Source: Anaeramoeba flamelloides (Eukaryota > Metamonada > Anaeramoebidae). From it: 64,000 nucleotides of DNA. The stretch lies in the NCBI GenBank assembly GCA_027625915.1, contig JANTQA010000047.1:15128001-15192000 (forward strand). The letters are read 5' to 3'. Within the stretch, counting starts at the first letter, position 1; the number at the start of each line of letters is the position of its first letter. The translations under genes and the position numbers were made by a program. Shown here one piece after another: positions 9,625 to 21,494 of the stretch. The notes under the pieces were generated by a model. The model was not told where the DNA came from, did not search any database, and saw nothing but the letters and a program-made list of their open reading frames with translations.

Positions 9625-12600
9625 TTCAAATTTCAGAAAAATAATTTGTGTAAAAAAAAATTCGAAAAAATCTGATTTAATTTGAGAATGTTTTGTACAT
9701 TAATTTTAGTATAAAATTTGTACCATAAAAGTGGTATTGGTTGTATACTTATTACTATTTTTTCAACTACTTGATTAAAATATACTTTATTTTGTAAATA
9801 TTAATGTTTTATTTCATTTCTTTTTTGTGCTAATTCTTTTGGAAAAATATAAAATTGTTTATTTGAGAATATAAATTAATATTAATATTATTAGGGATAT
9901 AATTTAGTTATTAAATTAAAGAAGGTTCTTTTTCAATTTATTTTTGTGTTTACTATTTTTCATAGGTATTGCAATTTTTCGAATTAAAATTTTTTGAGAG
10001 TTTTCTATTTTAATAAAGTTGGATATCAACCTTTTAATGTAGCATAGATGCTGTAGTCTTAACGAAAGCACTTTTTATTAAAAAAAATCTATATTTAACA
10101 AAAAACCTTTTCAAAAATTTTAATTCTCACAATTTCATAAAAAAGGGAACTAACTCTTTTAAAACGGATATAGTTTTAACCAATTAAATATTCAAATAAA
10201 TTTATAATATTTACTCAGAAATTTGATTTTTGTATAAATAAAATTCCATTTTTCAAAATAAAATTTTCTTGAATATAATTGGGAATTAAATAATTTTACC
10301 TTAGAAAATTAAAAGTCAAGGTTTTATTCCAAAAATAAATTAAAAAGGTGTGTAATTCTTATAAAAAAGGCCAAATATTTTTTCAAAAACATTTTTTATT
10401 TGGAAAATAATTTTATTTTTTTTAATTTTTTGAAAATAAGAAAAAGATTTTTTCATTTTAAAGTTTAACGAAATTTCTTATCGGATCTAAATCCAATTGA
10501 TTAATATTTTTTAGGGAATTATCAGATAAATGTTTTTTTAATATTATTTAATGAGTGCAATTTATACATTTAATACTCATTAAAATATATTTTTTTCAAG
10601 GAAAATTCAAGTGTAAAGTTATGAACGTGACTAATTAAAAATGGAAATGGTATATCAAAATTATTTTTTAGGAGTCTAAAACGAAAAATTTAATTAAATA
10701 AAGAAAAAATGAAAAAAATTTTTCACTTATCAATTGCAAAAAAATGGAAAATTTATCAATTTAATATTTTAAATTTTTTCTAAAAAATAATGCAACAAAA
10801 TTAAAAAACTTATCTTTACCAGAAACAATTGGGGTAAAAATAAAAAAATAAAAATAAAAATATCTTGAATAAAAGCAAACATAGAATCATAGCCACAATA
10901 TTTTTAGTTAATTTAGATTTTAATTAGATAGTTGTTTTTATTTGATTTTTCCTGTTTAATTGTTGTAATTAATTTTTTTTTTCTTTCAAATCTTATTTAT
11001 ATTGGCCTAATTTATCTATAATTTTTACCTTGGCTTTTGACTTTGTATTTCTAGGTTTCCCATGCATATGTGTTATTTGATACTCTGTAATAGTAAAAAA
11101 ACATCATGATGTTTTCCCTTTGTAACTCTTTTTCACTATAAAAAGAAAATTTTACCAAGGAAAAAAAAAGAAAAATAAAAATTTAAATTTGTTACCTTAC
11201 AATCGGGTCTTTTCTTATTTTTTTCTCGGGATTAGGAATGAAATATTAATAATTAAAAATTAAAGCAACATAAAGTTAGTAAATAAAAATTGATGTTTTC
11301 CAAAAAAAAACTTTAAAAGGTGTTATACCATTTTCAAAAAATAACTTCATTGTAAATGAAAATAATAAATTACTTTTTTTAGTTAATTATCGGAAATATG
11401 AAAATTTTAGGATTTCAAATATAGACTTAAATAATAAATTGTTCAATTAATTTTAATGAATCCATTTCGTTAACCAATAAATAATTACAAAACCAACCTT
11501 TTTAAGATCCTAAACAAGATTTGATATTTTTTTTTTTTTTCAAATATCGGAATATATAAATAGATATTAGTACTAAATAATTAAACAAATGTATTTTGAA
11601 TAGGGTTTATTTGATGCCTTAATTTTATAATAAGGTTTAAAAAGAAATATTAGTTTAATATTATTTATGATTTAATATTTCTTTTGGTTTTAAAAAAATA
11701 AGAAAATAATGTATTTTTGATTAATCAATACAAATAGATTTTTTTGTTTGAGTTAACCATATATATTTTTTATTCTATTAATATTTCATTACTTTTTTGG
11801 TGAGAACTTGGTTTAAAGTTTGTTAGGTAGTTTTTCTTTTTAATTTGTTTTTTTTTCTCAAAAACAATAGTTTTTCATTTTTTTAAAAAGTATCCTAGGA
11901 TCATACTCAATTTATGAGTTTTTTAAACAATAGAATTATTTGTTTAATCTCTTTAATGAAAAATAGGCTATGAAAATTGGATCATTTTCTTTTAATCGCC
12001 AATTCTGATGATCCTTTTAATTAATACTAATTGATTTATATATACTTAAAAATATTCAAGAGAAATTTTGAAATAAAAATAAAATTAGAAAAATGATTGT
12101 TTCAAAAAAAATCATACAAGACAAAGATTACAATTTTTTTCGAAATAGAATTGAATGATCCTACGAAAAAAAAAAATCAGAAAACCAAAAAAAAAAAGAA
12201 AAGAAAAAAATTATTATCATGATTTTTTTTGGACTATTTAAACCACAAAATAGATTTTCCTAAGAAGTTAATACTTCATTTTTTTTGATCCGATACAAAT
12301 CAAAAATCCCCACCAAATTTTATCAAATTAAAAATTTGTTTATTCAAATTCACTCCACTTTCTTTTCAAGTGTTATAAATTCTAAGATAAGTGTTTAAAT
12401 ATTCTTAAAAAATAAAAATTAGTAGTGTTTTTATAATGGGTAAAAAAAAAGAGATTTTAATGTAACCTTATTATGTTCGAAAATAACATAACTTTTTTGA
12501 TTAATAAAAACCCTCGGAAATGATAAAATTTGCTATATTTTGACTTTATTTAAATTCATAGTCCTTAGCAGAGGTTTTTTATAGGTAAAGTTAAGTTGAA

Positions 12601-12924
12601 TTTCAATTACTCATAAATTCAAACACAGGTAATAAACTTTTTATTGAATTTCCATTTTTGAAAATCTATCAACTCAATTTTTCAAACAGTTCTTATTGTG
12701 GAATATTTTGAAGCTCAACTAATTTTACAAAGTTACTTGAGATTTGTGGCTATAAAATACTTTATTCAAATATAAGGGAAAAAATTTGTAAAATGGAAAA
12801 TGAACGTAAAATTTTTAGACACCTATTTGAATTTATCAGTATTTCTAAGACTGATGTTTCGATTATACTTTTGTCTAAACGATCCTAGAAATTAAAAGTA
12901 TGTTCAAACTGTTGCTAAAACAAA
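9625..12924. other. 3.3-kb AT-rich gene desert
   Basis: No open frame with coding character, RNA gene, or repeat matched elsewhere in the window was seen on either strand. It contains many A/T homopolymer runs. Confidence 0.5.
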
Positions 12925-13400
12925 GCTGTGGAAAAGTTTAATCTGTGTTACAAAATAAAAAGGGTATTATTTAGTTATATAAGACCTATAAACAGCCGAT
13001 CAAAGAAACCAATAATAAACTTGAATTAAATATGGTATTGATTTTTAAAGATCTATTATTTAAAAATAAATCCGAAAAATTAGGATCAAATTGGGAAAAT
13101 TTATCTCAAAAAATCAAGTTAATTTTTGAAACACTTTTACTCTTGAAATAAATTTATTAAATCATAAAAACTGAGAATATTTCAAAAAATTTCAACAAAA
13201 TACATTCCTAATTAAAATTTTACTAAAAAAATCAAGGAGTTTACTTTTTAAATTCATTTGGACTTAGGGATAATATTGGGTAGTAAATTGGATGTTGCCA
13301 TGGAACATGAAAAAAATAAATAGCAGATTATATTTTGAAACACCTATTATATCCGATCATGAATTTATGATTTTAATCACTGTAGCTAGGAAACAAAATC
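12925..13400 (+). repeat. Dispersed ~470-bp repeat, family E copy 1
   Basis: Aligns by eye in the same orientation with 53440-53935: shared stretches include AAGACCTATA, TCTATTATTTAAAA, AATTTATCTCAAAAAA, TTTGGACTTA and GATTATATTTTGAAACA. A shorter, more decayed relative is at about 36040-36130. No coding potential and no clear terminal repeats. It ends about 380 bp before the Rpn6 start codon. Confidence 0.6.
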
Positions 13401-13782
13401 TTATTTGAAATACAAATAAATTTTGAAGTTTATTTTTTAAAAGTTATTGGCACCTTAAGGTCTAGCAATTTTTATTTGCTCCTCAAATATTTAATAATGA
13501 CTATCAAGTTAAATAAGGTATTTTTAGCACTATAATCAATAAAATAGAAATAATTTTGAATTGAGTGATAAAATAAACATTTACTTGAATAATTTTGAAA
13601 AAGAAATCTAATCTTACCAATTCTAACAAATTCGTTATATAATAACAGTCAATATACTAAATTTTATTTCTAAATTTCACAAGCCTATTATTATTAAAAG
13701 TTTTTGAAACAGCTTTTTGAATTCATTTTTTTTAAAAAAAATATTTCCTGAAAATAACCATCAACTTACAAACCAAAAACAA

Positions 13783-16700
13783 ATGGAAATTGAAATCGAA
13801 ATTGAAAAAGAAAAACAAGAAAACAAAACTGAGATTAAGAAACTGTTTGATCAAGCAGAAGAAGAAATAGACAATAATGCGATTGGGTTATATCAAAAAA
13901 TCATCCAAACAAAATCTAGCGACAGCAATGAAAATAAAATCAAAGAAGAATCAATTTATTTGCTTTCTGCTTTGTACGTCAAGCTAAAACAAGCTGACAA
14001 AATCCAAGATTTGCTGGGATCTCTTCATCCTTTTTTTTCTGAAATCCCCAAAGCCCGAACTGCAAAAGTTGTCCGAAAATTAATTGATGCAATTAGAGAG
14101 GTGCCAAACACTGTCGAATTACAAATCGAAGAAAGCCAAAAATGGATTAAATGGTCAACAAAAGAAAAAAGATCATTTCTTAGACAAAGATTACAATTAA
14201 GACTCTCTGGACTGTAAGAATTTTTCTTTTCTGTTATTCTTCAAAGAATAGATTGTTTTTTTTTTTTAGTGATCTTGGAATATTTTTTACGGGTTTGTTT
14301 TGATGAGTTTGTTACTTTGTGATTTTTGTAGACAGACCAACTCTTTTGAAACACACTTTTAGTAGGCATTGAATTTTGTTCTTTTTTTGCTCTTATTTTT
14401 TTCTTCTTTTTTCAGAATTATTAAAAATACTCACAAAAAGTGAAATAACAATTAAAAATCGTTAAGGGACTAGTCTCTATTAATTTTTTTTTTGACCAAT
14501 AACCAAATAAGGAATCCTTATTTTGAAATATGTTTAAAATTGAAAATAGACATGTTTTTTCAATGTTAGAACTTTTAGTTCTTGTTTTTTTTAACATTTT
14601 ACAATCTCAGTCAAAAAAAGTGACTTTTAAAAATTTTTTTTTGAAAAAAGATCTAAAAATGCATGAGAATTTTTTGATTAGTTTTGGATTTAATTATTTT
14701 CTCAAAAATAATATTTATTCTCATTTTTAAAAACGAAAAAATGATTTAAAACTGGTGAATATTTTCTCTTTCACTTCTATTCATCCAAATTGACTCTATA
14801 AAGAACTCAATTTGTTTTATCAATAATTACTTTTTTAAAAAATAGTTCTTATTCTTTTCTTTGATTTTTTTTGACTCTGACAAAAACTTTTCGAATGATA
14901 ATTTGGGGACAACTTTTTAAAACTTCAAATTCAACAAAAACAAAAGAGTGTAAACTGAAAAAGTAGATTCATGAAAAAAAAGAATGATACAAGAAAAGAA
15001 AGAAAATATTTTATTAAGAGTAAAGCATATATTGTATATTTTTTTCGAATCAAACTGTTTTTTCATGCAAATCCAAAAAAACCTTTTCAGGTTTATTTTT
15101 CAGACTATTTTTGGTAGACCTTCCACAAACATAACAAGGTTTTGCTTTCTTGCTTATATATTTTTTTATTTTTTGTATTCTTGCAAAAAGTCGAAAAAAA
15201 GTAACTTTCAAAAAGTGAAAAAAATAGAAAAATTTTTTATTTCTATAAAAACAATAACTAAATTTAATGAATGTCATTTAGCAAGATTTCATTACTATAC
15301 TAAGAAGTTTTTCACTTTGATTTCAAATCTAAGTAATTGGCAAAAAAAATTCTAAATCTCTATTAAATTTACCTAAAAAAAATTAATATAGACTAGTCCC
15401 TTAACAAAACCAGACTTGTTTCATATTTTGGTTCACAACTTTTTGAGTTTCTGTCTTTAATTACTTGTCTAAAAATTTTTCTGTATCGCCATTCATCAAA
15501 GCAAATTTAGTCAATCAAGTTAGATGGATTAAAAATTTGTAAGATCTCATTACTTGTAAAATTCACTTTCTGATGATATTTAAATTAGTGTGGGGAAAAA
15601 ATATTAATAACTTTTTATCTTTGCTCGATTTATTACTCTAATTATTAAAGAAACTATAATTATTTCAGATCATTTTTATTTCTGAAGAACTTCCCAAAAA
15701 GCCAATCTGGATCCATTTTTTTCAGTTCTAATAGAATAACCCGCAAGTTAAAACATTTTTTAATAAAAAGAAAATGGGAATGCATTGTATCAAGCCGTTT
15801 TAAATAAGTGAACAAAAAAGTTTTTAATATTTCCCTAAAAATAGGTATATTGGGTCTTTTTATCTATTTTAGAGATATTTTTAAAAACTTTTTTGTTCAC
15901 TTTTTTCCAATTGCATGTGTTAATTGTTGTTAAGTTATTCGTAATTTAAATACGTAACACTCACTATCCTCACTTCTAGTAATTTTTTTTAATGATTTAT
16001 ATTATCACAAATCTATAATTTTAGATTATTGTTATAATAGGATTTGAAAATTAAATGGGAAAAAAAAAAAAATTAAATTCTGTATGAATTTACCCAATTA
16101 AAACAGTGTTTAATATGAATTCTCAAAAAAAAAAAAAAAAAATAGAAATGTAAGCATAAACAAGAAATTAATCCAAATTTAAATAAAATCAGTTAAAATA
16201 AAATTAAAATAACGAAAGTTCTCTTCTTTCTGAAAAAAGCAACAATAAATTTCTAAAAAAAAAAAAATTAAAATTAATTTGTTTTGTTTTATAATTTGAA
16301 TATTTCCCTCCTTGTCAAATTTAATTTAAAGTACAATATTTGGACGTTAAAACGGGCTTCTCCTGATAACAAGGGCAATTAAAAAAAAAAATTAAAAATT
16401 AAATTTTTGTCAATTTATCCAAAAAGTATATAAATTAACAGAATAAAATAAATTAAATTGTCGAAATAGAAACACGTATAACAATACAAAAACCAATCAT
16501 TTCATCCTATTTTCATTTCAATTAACAAATAAAATTTTCAACATTTTTTAAGAAGTTTTCAACATTTTTCAAATATAATTTTTACAAATGTATTTATAAC
16601 AACCTATTCATTTTTTTTTTTTTTTTTTTTTCAAAAAGAAAATTGTTTGTTTCTTATAAATATTATTGAATTGAAATTTTACTCTTACTTTAGTATTCAA

Positions 16701-19272
16701 GAAATGTTTATTTAATGATAATATAAATCCACAAGCCTGTAATATTTATGCCTTATGGATTTATATTGTACTATTAAAAGCTATTCTTTATATTTTTCAA
16801 TACATTACGAATAACAAAGTTTGTAATGTTCATTCAAAAATATGGTCTCGTTTATTTGTATTTTTGGAAGTTTAATTTTATGTTAAATAAATTAGCACAT
16901 AATATTTATTTTGATTATTCGCAAATATGTATCTACCTAGATATCAACTCCAATTCAAAATTTTTAACATACCAAAATTCAATTTCTGAAAAAAAAATCT
17001 TAATAAATAAATTCTATACGAAATACCAAATTAGAACCATTCAATAATTGAAATGTTAGCAATTATTCATCAATTAAAAATACTCACAAAAATAAATAAA
17101 TAATTAAGTATAAATAAAAAAAAATATAAATAAACCAAGAGTGTGTTAAAAATTTTAGAGATCACTAATAACAAAAAAATGTATTGATAAATTTGTTGAA
17201 ATTATTCGATTAACAATTATTGATCTATCAAAAGATGGAACACAATAACTAATTTTATTTGAGTTCTTCTATTTAAAAAAACTCAAGTAAATTTAAGATC
17301 AATCATTCGAAAAAAAAAATTGTTCCAATGAAACAGGTTACGTAACTAGAAATCAAACGAAAACAAAAAAACTAAAAAAAAGATTGAAAAAATGATTTTG
17401 AAATTTTACAAAAATCAAAATTATTTTCAAATTCAATGAAACTGAATTATTGTGATTCTTTCATTATTTTAAGCAAGTACAAAATTTTGAAATTTATTGT
17501 TATTGTTAAGGGTTAAATGAAAGAATCATCTAATCTGATAATGAGTGGATTTTGAAGTGACTAAAATTATAACTTCCAATTCAAAGAGTGTCTAAAATAT
17601 GCACGGTCATTAGAAGTGTTTGAAACTTAATTTAGTTTTCTAAATTTTTGAATTTTAATTTTTATGGGAAGAAATAAGTCTTGAGTAATTATTATTTGAT
17701 AATAAATATGAAAAATATTGTGTATTTTTCAAATAAGCTTTTTAATAAGGTAGTTCAAATTTTTTGGAATTTCCTTTATATTTTTTTATTTTTTTTCTGA
17801 TGAATTGAAAATTAAATTCCATTTAATTGCCTATAGAAAATATAATTTTAATTTAATGATCCAGTTATCTATAGATGTTTATTTTTTTTTTGAATATTAT
17901 TGATTCAGAAAAGTAAAAAATTTGGAATTTTTTTTTATGATCATTCTAAAATAAAGTAAAGTACACAAGATCAGAATATATCAAGTATCCCTATTTAAAA
18001 CATTAATTCAAAAGTGAGAAAATTCCTAGTTGTAAAAAGCAATCTTAACCACCTACACATCTACTAAAGCAAAATAATAATAATAATTAAATATTATGGG
18101 AAATGTTCACATGTAATGCTGTTTCACAAATGTTAGGAATAAACATTTTAAAAAATGTTGCTCAAACTGTTTGATTCGCTCTTTTTAAGCAGTTTGAATA
18201 ACAATTTATAAAAATTTTAGAACTCCCTCTGTTAAAAATGCTACTTTATTGCACATTTGCCATTATTTCAATTTTCTTAACGATCAACATCAATTAATTG
18301 CAATACTTTTTAAATTTTTTTCAATAAAATCAAACCTCAATAACAATTAATAGATTTTTAGAACATCACGATTACCAATCTGCTCTTAAAACGATCAAAG
18401 CGCTTGTTATTGAGGTTAAAAAAAATGATGACAAATTACAACTTGTCGAAACACATTTATTGGAGTCTCAAATCCACCACAAACTTAAAAATGTTCCAAA
18501 GGCTAAAGGATCCTTGACTGGTGCACGTACATCTGCAAACTCTGTATATTGTGAGCCATCACTCCAAGCAGAACTCGATATGATGGGGGGGATACTCCAT
18601 ACAGAAGAAAAGGATTACAAGACGGCGTTTTCCTATTTTTTTGAAGCCTTTGAGGGATATGTATCAATTGCAAACGACCTCATGGGCAAAAAAAGGCTAG
18701 AAAAACGCAAAAGAAAATCCGCCAAAGAGTATGATCAAAAGGCATCACTTACTTTAAAATACATGTTGATGAGCAAAATCATGATGGGCCACCCAGAAGA
18801 TATCCAATCAATCATAAATTCTAAAGCGGGGACCAGATACCTTACACGTGAAGTGGAAGCCATGAAAAGCATTGCTGAAACATATTCCAAGCGATCACTT
18901 ATTGAATTTAACCAAGTCATTGAAGAATACGATCAAGAACTTAAACAAGATCCAATCGTAGCAAGGCATATGAATGACCTGTACGATTTAATGTTTGAGC
19001 AAAATTTAATTCGATTAATTGAGCCCTTTTCAAGGGTGGAAATTAGTCATATCGCAAAATTAATTGGTTTGCCTCTTAAAAACGTTGAATCGAAATTAAG
19101 TCAAATGATCTTGGACCATAAATTTCATGGTATTTTAGACCAAGGTAACGGTTGTTTAATTGTTTTTGATGGCTATGAAGAGGGAGAATTATATAATAAT
19201 TCACTTAAAGTAATCAATAATATGAGCTCCGTTTTGGAATCTTTATATGAAAAATCTCGATCATTAAATTAA
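13783..19272 (+). CDS. RPN6: 26S proteasome lid subunit Rpn6 (PSMD11), two exons
   Basis: Non-ATPase subunit of the 19S regulatory particle lid. It clamps lid to base and core and carries a PCI domain. Exons are 13783-14213 and 18354-19272, joined in phase 2, giving 449 residues (human 422). The N-terminal helical repeats match Rpn6 (KEKRSFLRQRLQLRL, compare human EKRTFLRQALEARL). Then come LPKAKG-type (NVPKAKGSLTGARTSANSVY), EKDYKTAFSYFFEAFEGY, and the C-terminal PCI winged helix with EQNLIRLIEPFSRVEISHI and LSQMILDHKFHGILDQG, all nearly invariant in the family. I chose ATG 13783, which starts an acidic-basic MEIEIEIEKEK leader. The open frame extends upstream without another ATG. The acceptor used is AATTAATAG (18345-18353), because it restores LFLEHHDYQSAL at the position of human LYFDTKRYQEAL. 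Confidence 0.93.
14466..15400. mobile_element. TTAA-flanked element, family 2, copy a (935 bp)
   Basis: Flanked on both sides by TTAA (14462-14465 and 15401-15404). Inverted ends match over about 26 bp with one difference: GGGACTAGTCTCTATTAA at left, GGGACTAGTCTATATTAA as the complement at right. This is the target duplication and GG-start expected of piggyBac-type elements. The interior shows only short open frames with no transposase motifs I can trust. Sharp TIRs suggest a fairly young insertion. Confidence 0.85.
15776..15917. repeat. Foldback sequence, ~30-bp near-perfect arms
   Basis: AAGTGAACAAAAAAGTTTTT near 15806 is mirrored by AAAAACTTTTTTGTTCACTT ending near 15902, and weaker pairing continues outward (GCATT/CATGC-type ends). 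The loop is about 35 nt. It could be a small foldback MITE; no second copy is seen. Confidence 0.6.
16720..16767. repeat. 48-bp hairpin
   Basis: Arms AATATAAATCCACAAGCC (16720-16737) and its near complement GCCTTATGGATTTATATT (16750-16767), 16 of 18 paired, 12-nt loop. Function unknown; it lies inside the RPN6 intron. Confidence 0.6.
16945..17454 (-). mobile_element. Family B repeat copy 2 (inverted)
   Basis: Reverse complement of the family-B repeat: CTCCAATTCAAAATTTTTAA at left corresponds to the TTTGAATTGGGGTTT right end of the plus-strand copies, and CAAATTCAATGAAACTG at right to the left end. Between them come a CCAAGAGTGTGTTAAAA block, TTGATCTATCAA (the decayed palindrome) and GGTTACGTAAC. 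Adding it accounts for about one eighth of the RPN6 intron. Confidence 0.65.
17510..17655 (+). repeat. Short dispersed repeat preceded by TTAA
   Basis: TTAA at 17506-17509 precedes GGGTTAAATGAAAG. From 17550, the sequence TTTTGAAGTGACTAAA ... CAAAGAGTG ... is shared with 29686-29800, and a related TTTTGAAGTGACACTC occurs at 51885 inside a TTAA family-1 element. Probably a decayed left end of a TTAA element. Confidence 0.4.
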
Positions 19273-21410
19273 TTTGTTTTTTTTTTTATATTTTTATTAT
19301 TTTTTTTTTTTTTTTTTGTGAGAGAAATTTTTTTTTAATTAATCTCGGTAGAAAAAAAATCTCTATTATATCGAATATTTGATTAGTTATTTCTTTATTT
19401 TCATTTTCATTTTTATTTTAAAATAGAAAATCGCAAATCAATAAATAAAAAATAAAATTACTTTTTATTTGTTTTCGCATTTGAAATTTCTTCCATTTAA
19501 TGAAATATCTTTGTGAATAGTGGCCAGTTTTAAATAATACAATGTTTTCATTTAAATTTTTTTTTCCCTGTGTTGAATTTGTTCAGACTGGGAAGATGAG
19601 TTACAAACGATAAGTATCTAGTAGTTACTGGCTAATATTGAAATAATGAAACACAAAAGTCTGAGGAACTTAGAATTAGAACAAAAAAAGTGTATATAAA
19701 AAATATCAAAGGTTTTCGTCGAATTAAATAATCTCTTCAAATGACTTTCTTGGGTTATCTATCAAACTCAACAAAATAGATTAAATTATCAAAAGTATCA
19801 TATGTATGATTTTGAGTGTTTTTGATTAAACTACAATCATTCGGGCGTTTAAAATTTATTTCCCAATTACTTCTTTTTCTTTCTTTTCTCAGTTTTTTTT
19901 TTTTTTTTTACTTTTTAATCTTTGTTTTTGTTTTTTGTTATTTTGTTGTAATCTTTTTCCAGTAGTAAAAAGAATTTCTTGATTTTCTTTTAGTTATAAT
20001 TATCTATCTTTTTCAATTTATTTAATAAATATAATGTTTTGATTTTTAATACTACCAAAATTTATATGAGGGTATAAATTATTAAAAGGGGTTGTCTATT
20101 TTGTGAAATCATGTGATTCTATCTTTTGGTGTTCTTTATAGTTCTAACTCTATAATATAACAAAAAAAAAAATTGTTCATTTAAAAGTTAATACAATATT
20201 TTTTTGTTAAAAAATAATATTTTTTTAATATTATATTTTTATTCGATCTTGTAGAGATATTTGTATTTTTTCTTTTCTATTTGAGGAAAAAATGGTTATT
20301 AATCTGTATTTCTGATTTCTTTTTTCTCTCGATTAATTAACCAGTCAGGGTACTTTCATATTTTGGGAATTTTGTTAGGTTAAAAAAATAATATGAGGGC
20401 TCCAACCCAAATTCTAAGGTATTTCCAAAAAAGTGGTCCATTAGTTTTTACATTCCACAAAAAATCATCTTTTTTGGTGAATTTATTCATTAATTGTTAA
20501 TACAAAATTAAGTTTAATATTAATATCGATTGAATCAAAGACTAATATATTTATTTCAAATTTTTCAAAATCTTTTGTTATTTTTGATTTTCATTAACAA
20601 ATATCTGATAATGGAACATTGAAAATTCAATATGAAAAATATCGAAGTATTTAAAAAAAGCTGTTAATTTGATTTTCATATATGCCAAAATGGGTCCTAA
20701 AATCAATAATTTTAGATACAGCTATTTTCAAAATATTGGAACTTTTTTAAATCTTATTTCAATTTTTCTCTTGTCAAAAGAAAAAAATTTTTTTGAATTA
20801 AAACTTTCTTCAATTTTTTCTATTCATCATAAGTAAAAAAAAATTTCAGAATAAAAACATTTTTGTAATTTTCTATTTTAAAAAAACGGAAAAATTTATT
20901 AAATGTGATACTGGGGTTGTTTTGGGGAAAAATTAGTCATGAAAAAAAAGCTGGGACTTTATCCAAAGAGAACACTTTAAAAAGTTTTAATTCTGGCAAT
21001 CAAAAAAAAAAAAAAAAAAAAACGATTTATGACTTTATTTAAATGAATCTGTACAATTTCTTGGATGAAAAATGTTTTTTTTATTTTAAAAGTGCTAACT
21101 GGGATACAGATATTTCTAAAAATATCAAAATAAAAAAAAGTTTTTTCTCCCCAACTCTTTTTCTAACAGAGAATTTTTAGAAAAAATAATTCATTTTTAA
21201 AAACTCATCGAATACCACCCTACATAAATAATATTTTTAAATAATTAACCCAAAATTTAAATTTTTTATTAAATATTTACATACTACCCAATTATTTTTG
21301 CTTCACAAATTGGGAATTCTGGAAAAAAAAAATAAAAATCAAAAATTATCAACTAAAAACAACCATTAAAATTCAAAATCAAGTCAATAATGGATCAAAC
21401 ATAAACCAAA
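19273..21410. other. AT-rich intergenic stretch
   Basis: No gene or RNA recognised. There is a slightly less AT-rich patch near 20340-20450. Toward 21300-21410 the sequence may be the decayed interior of the element that ends at 21474. Confidence 0.45.
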
Positions 21411-21474
21411 GTAACAAAGTGACTAACACTCAACACAGATAATATTATTTTTCTATTGTCAGGGATTGTAAACA
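21411..21474 (-). mobile_element. End of a second TTAA family-3 element, head-to-head with its neighbour
   Basis: AACACTCAACACAGATAAT ... TCAGGGATTGTAAAC is the inverted, diverged version of the sequence starting at 21479 (GGTTTACAATCCCTGA ... GATTATCTTGTGTTGGGTG). It abuts the same TTAA (21475-21478). The element must extend left but is too decayed to delimit. Confidence 0.55.
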
Positions 21475-21494
21475 TTAAGGTTTACAATCCCTGA
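21459..21494. repeat. Perfect 15-bp palindrome with 6-nt loop
   Basis: TCAGGGATTGTAAAC (21459-21473), spacer ATTAAG, GTTTACAATCCCTGA (21480-21494). It arises where two TTAA-element ends face each other. A fragment of the same sequence (GTCAGGGATT) occurs at 40023. Confidence 0.8.

Larger units (their letters stand above)
14214..18353 (+). other. 4.14-kb intron of RPN6 carrying several mobile elements
   Basis: The donor gtaaga follows GGACT and the acceptor is TTAATAG before ATTTTTAGAACATC. A second AG only seven bases further on (18360-18361) gives the wrong frame. The intron holds a TTAA-flanked element (14466-15400), a foldback sequence (15776-15917), a short hairpin (16720-16767) and an inverted family-B copy (16945-17454). 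The rest is plain AT-rich sequence. Confidence 0.85.

Noticed and set aside
15050-15277. Minus-strand frame with a CxxC (KPCYVCGRS) resembling the C-terminal zinc-binding part of piggyBac transposases
   Set aside because: Only one Cys pair is convincing, the position inside the element fits poorly, and no catalytic Asp region was found. Treated as chance.
16826-17047. 73-codon open frame in the RPN6 intron
   Set aside because: It overlaps a family-B repeat and has no similarity or codon bias.
14214-18353. A micro-exon encoding the missing two residues between the RPN6 exons
   Set aside because: Using the acceptor at 18352-18353 restores the full conserved sequence in frame, so no extra exon is needed.
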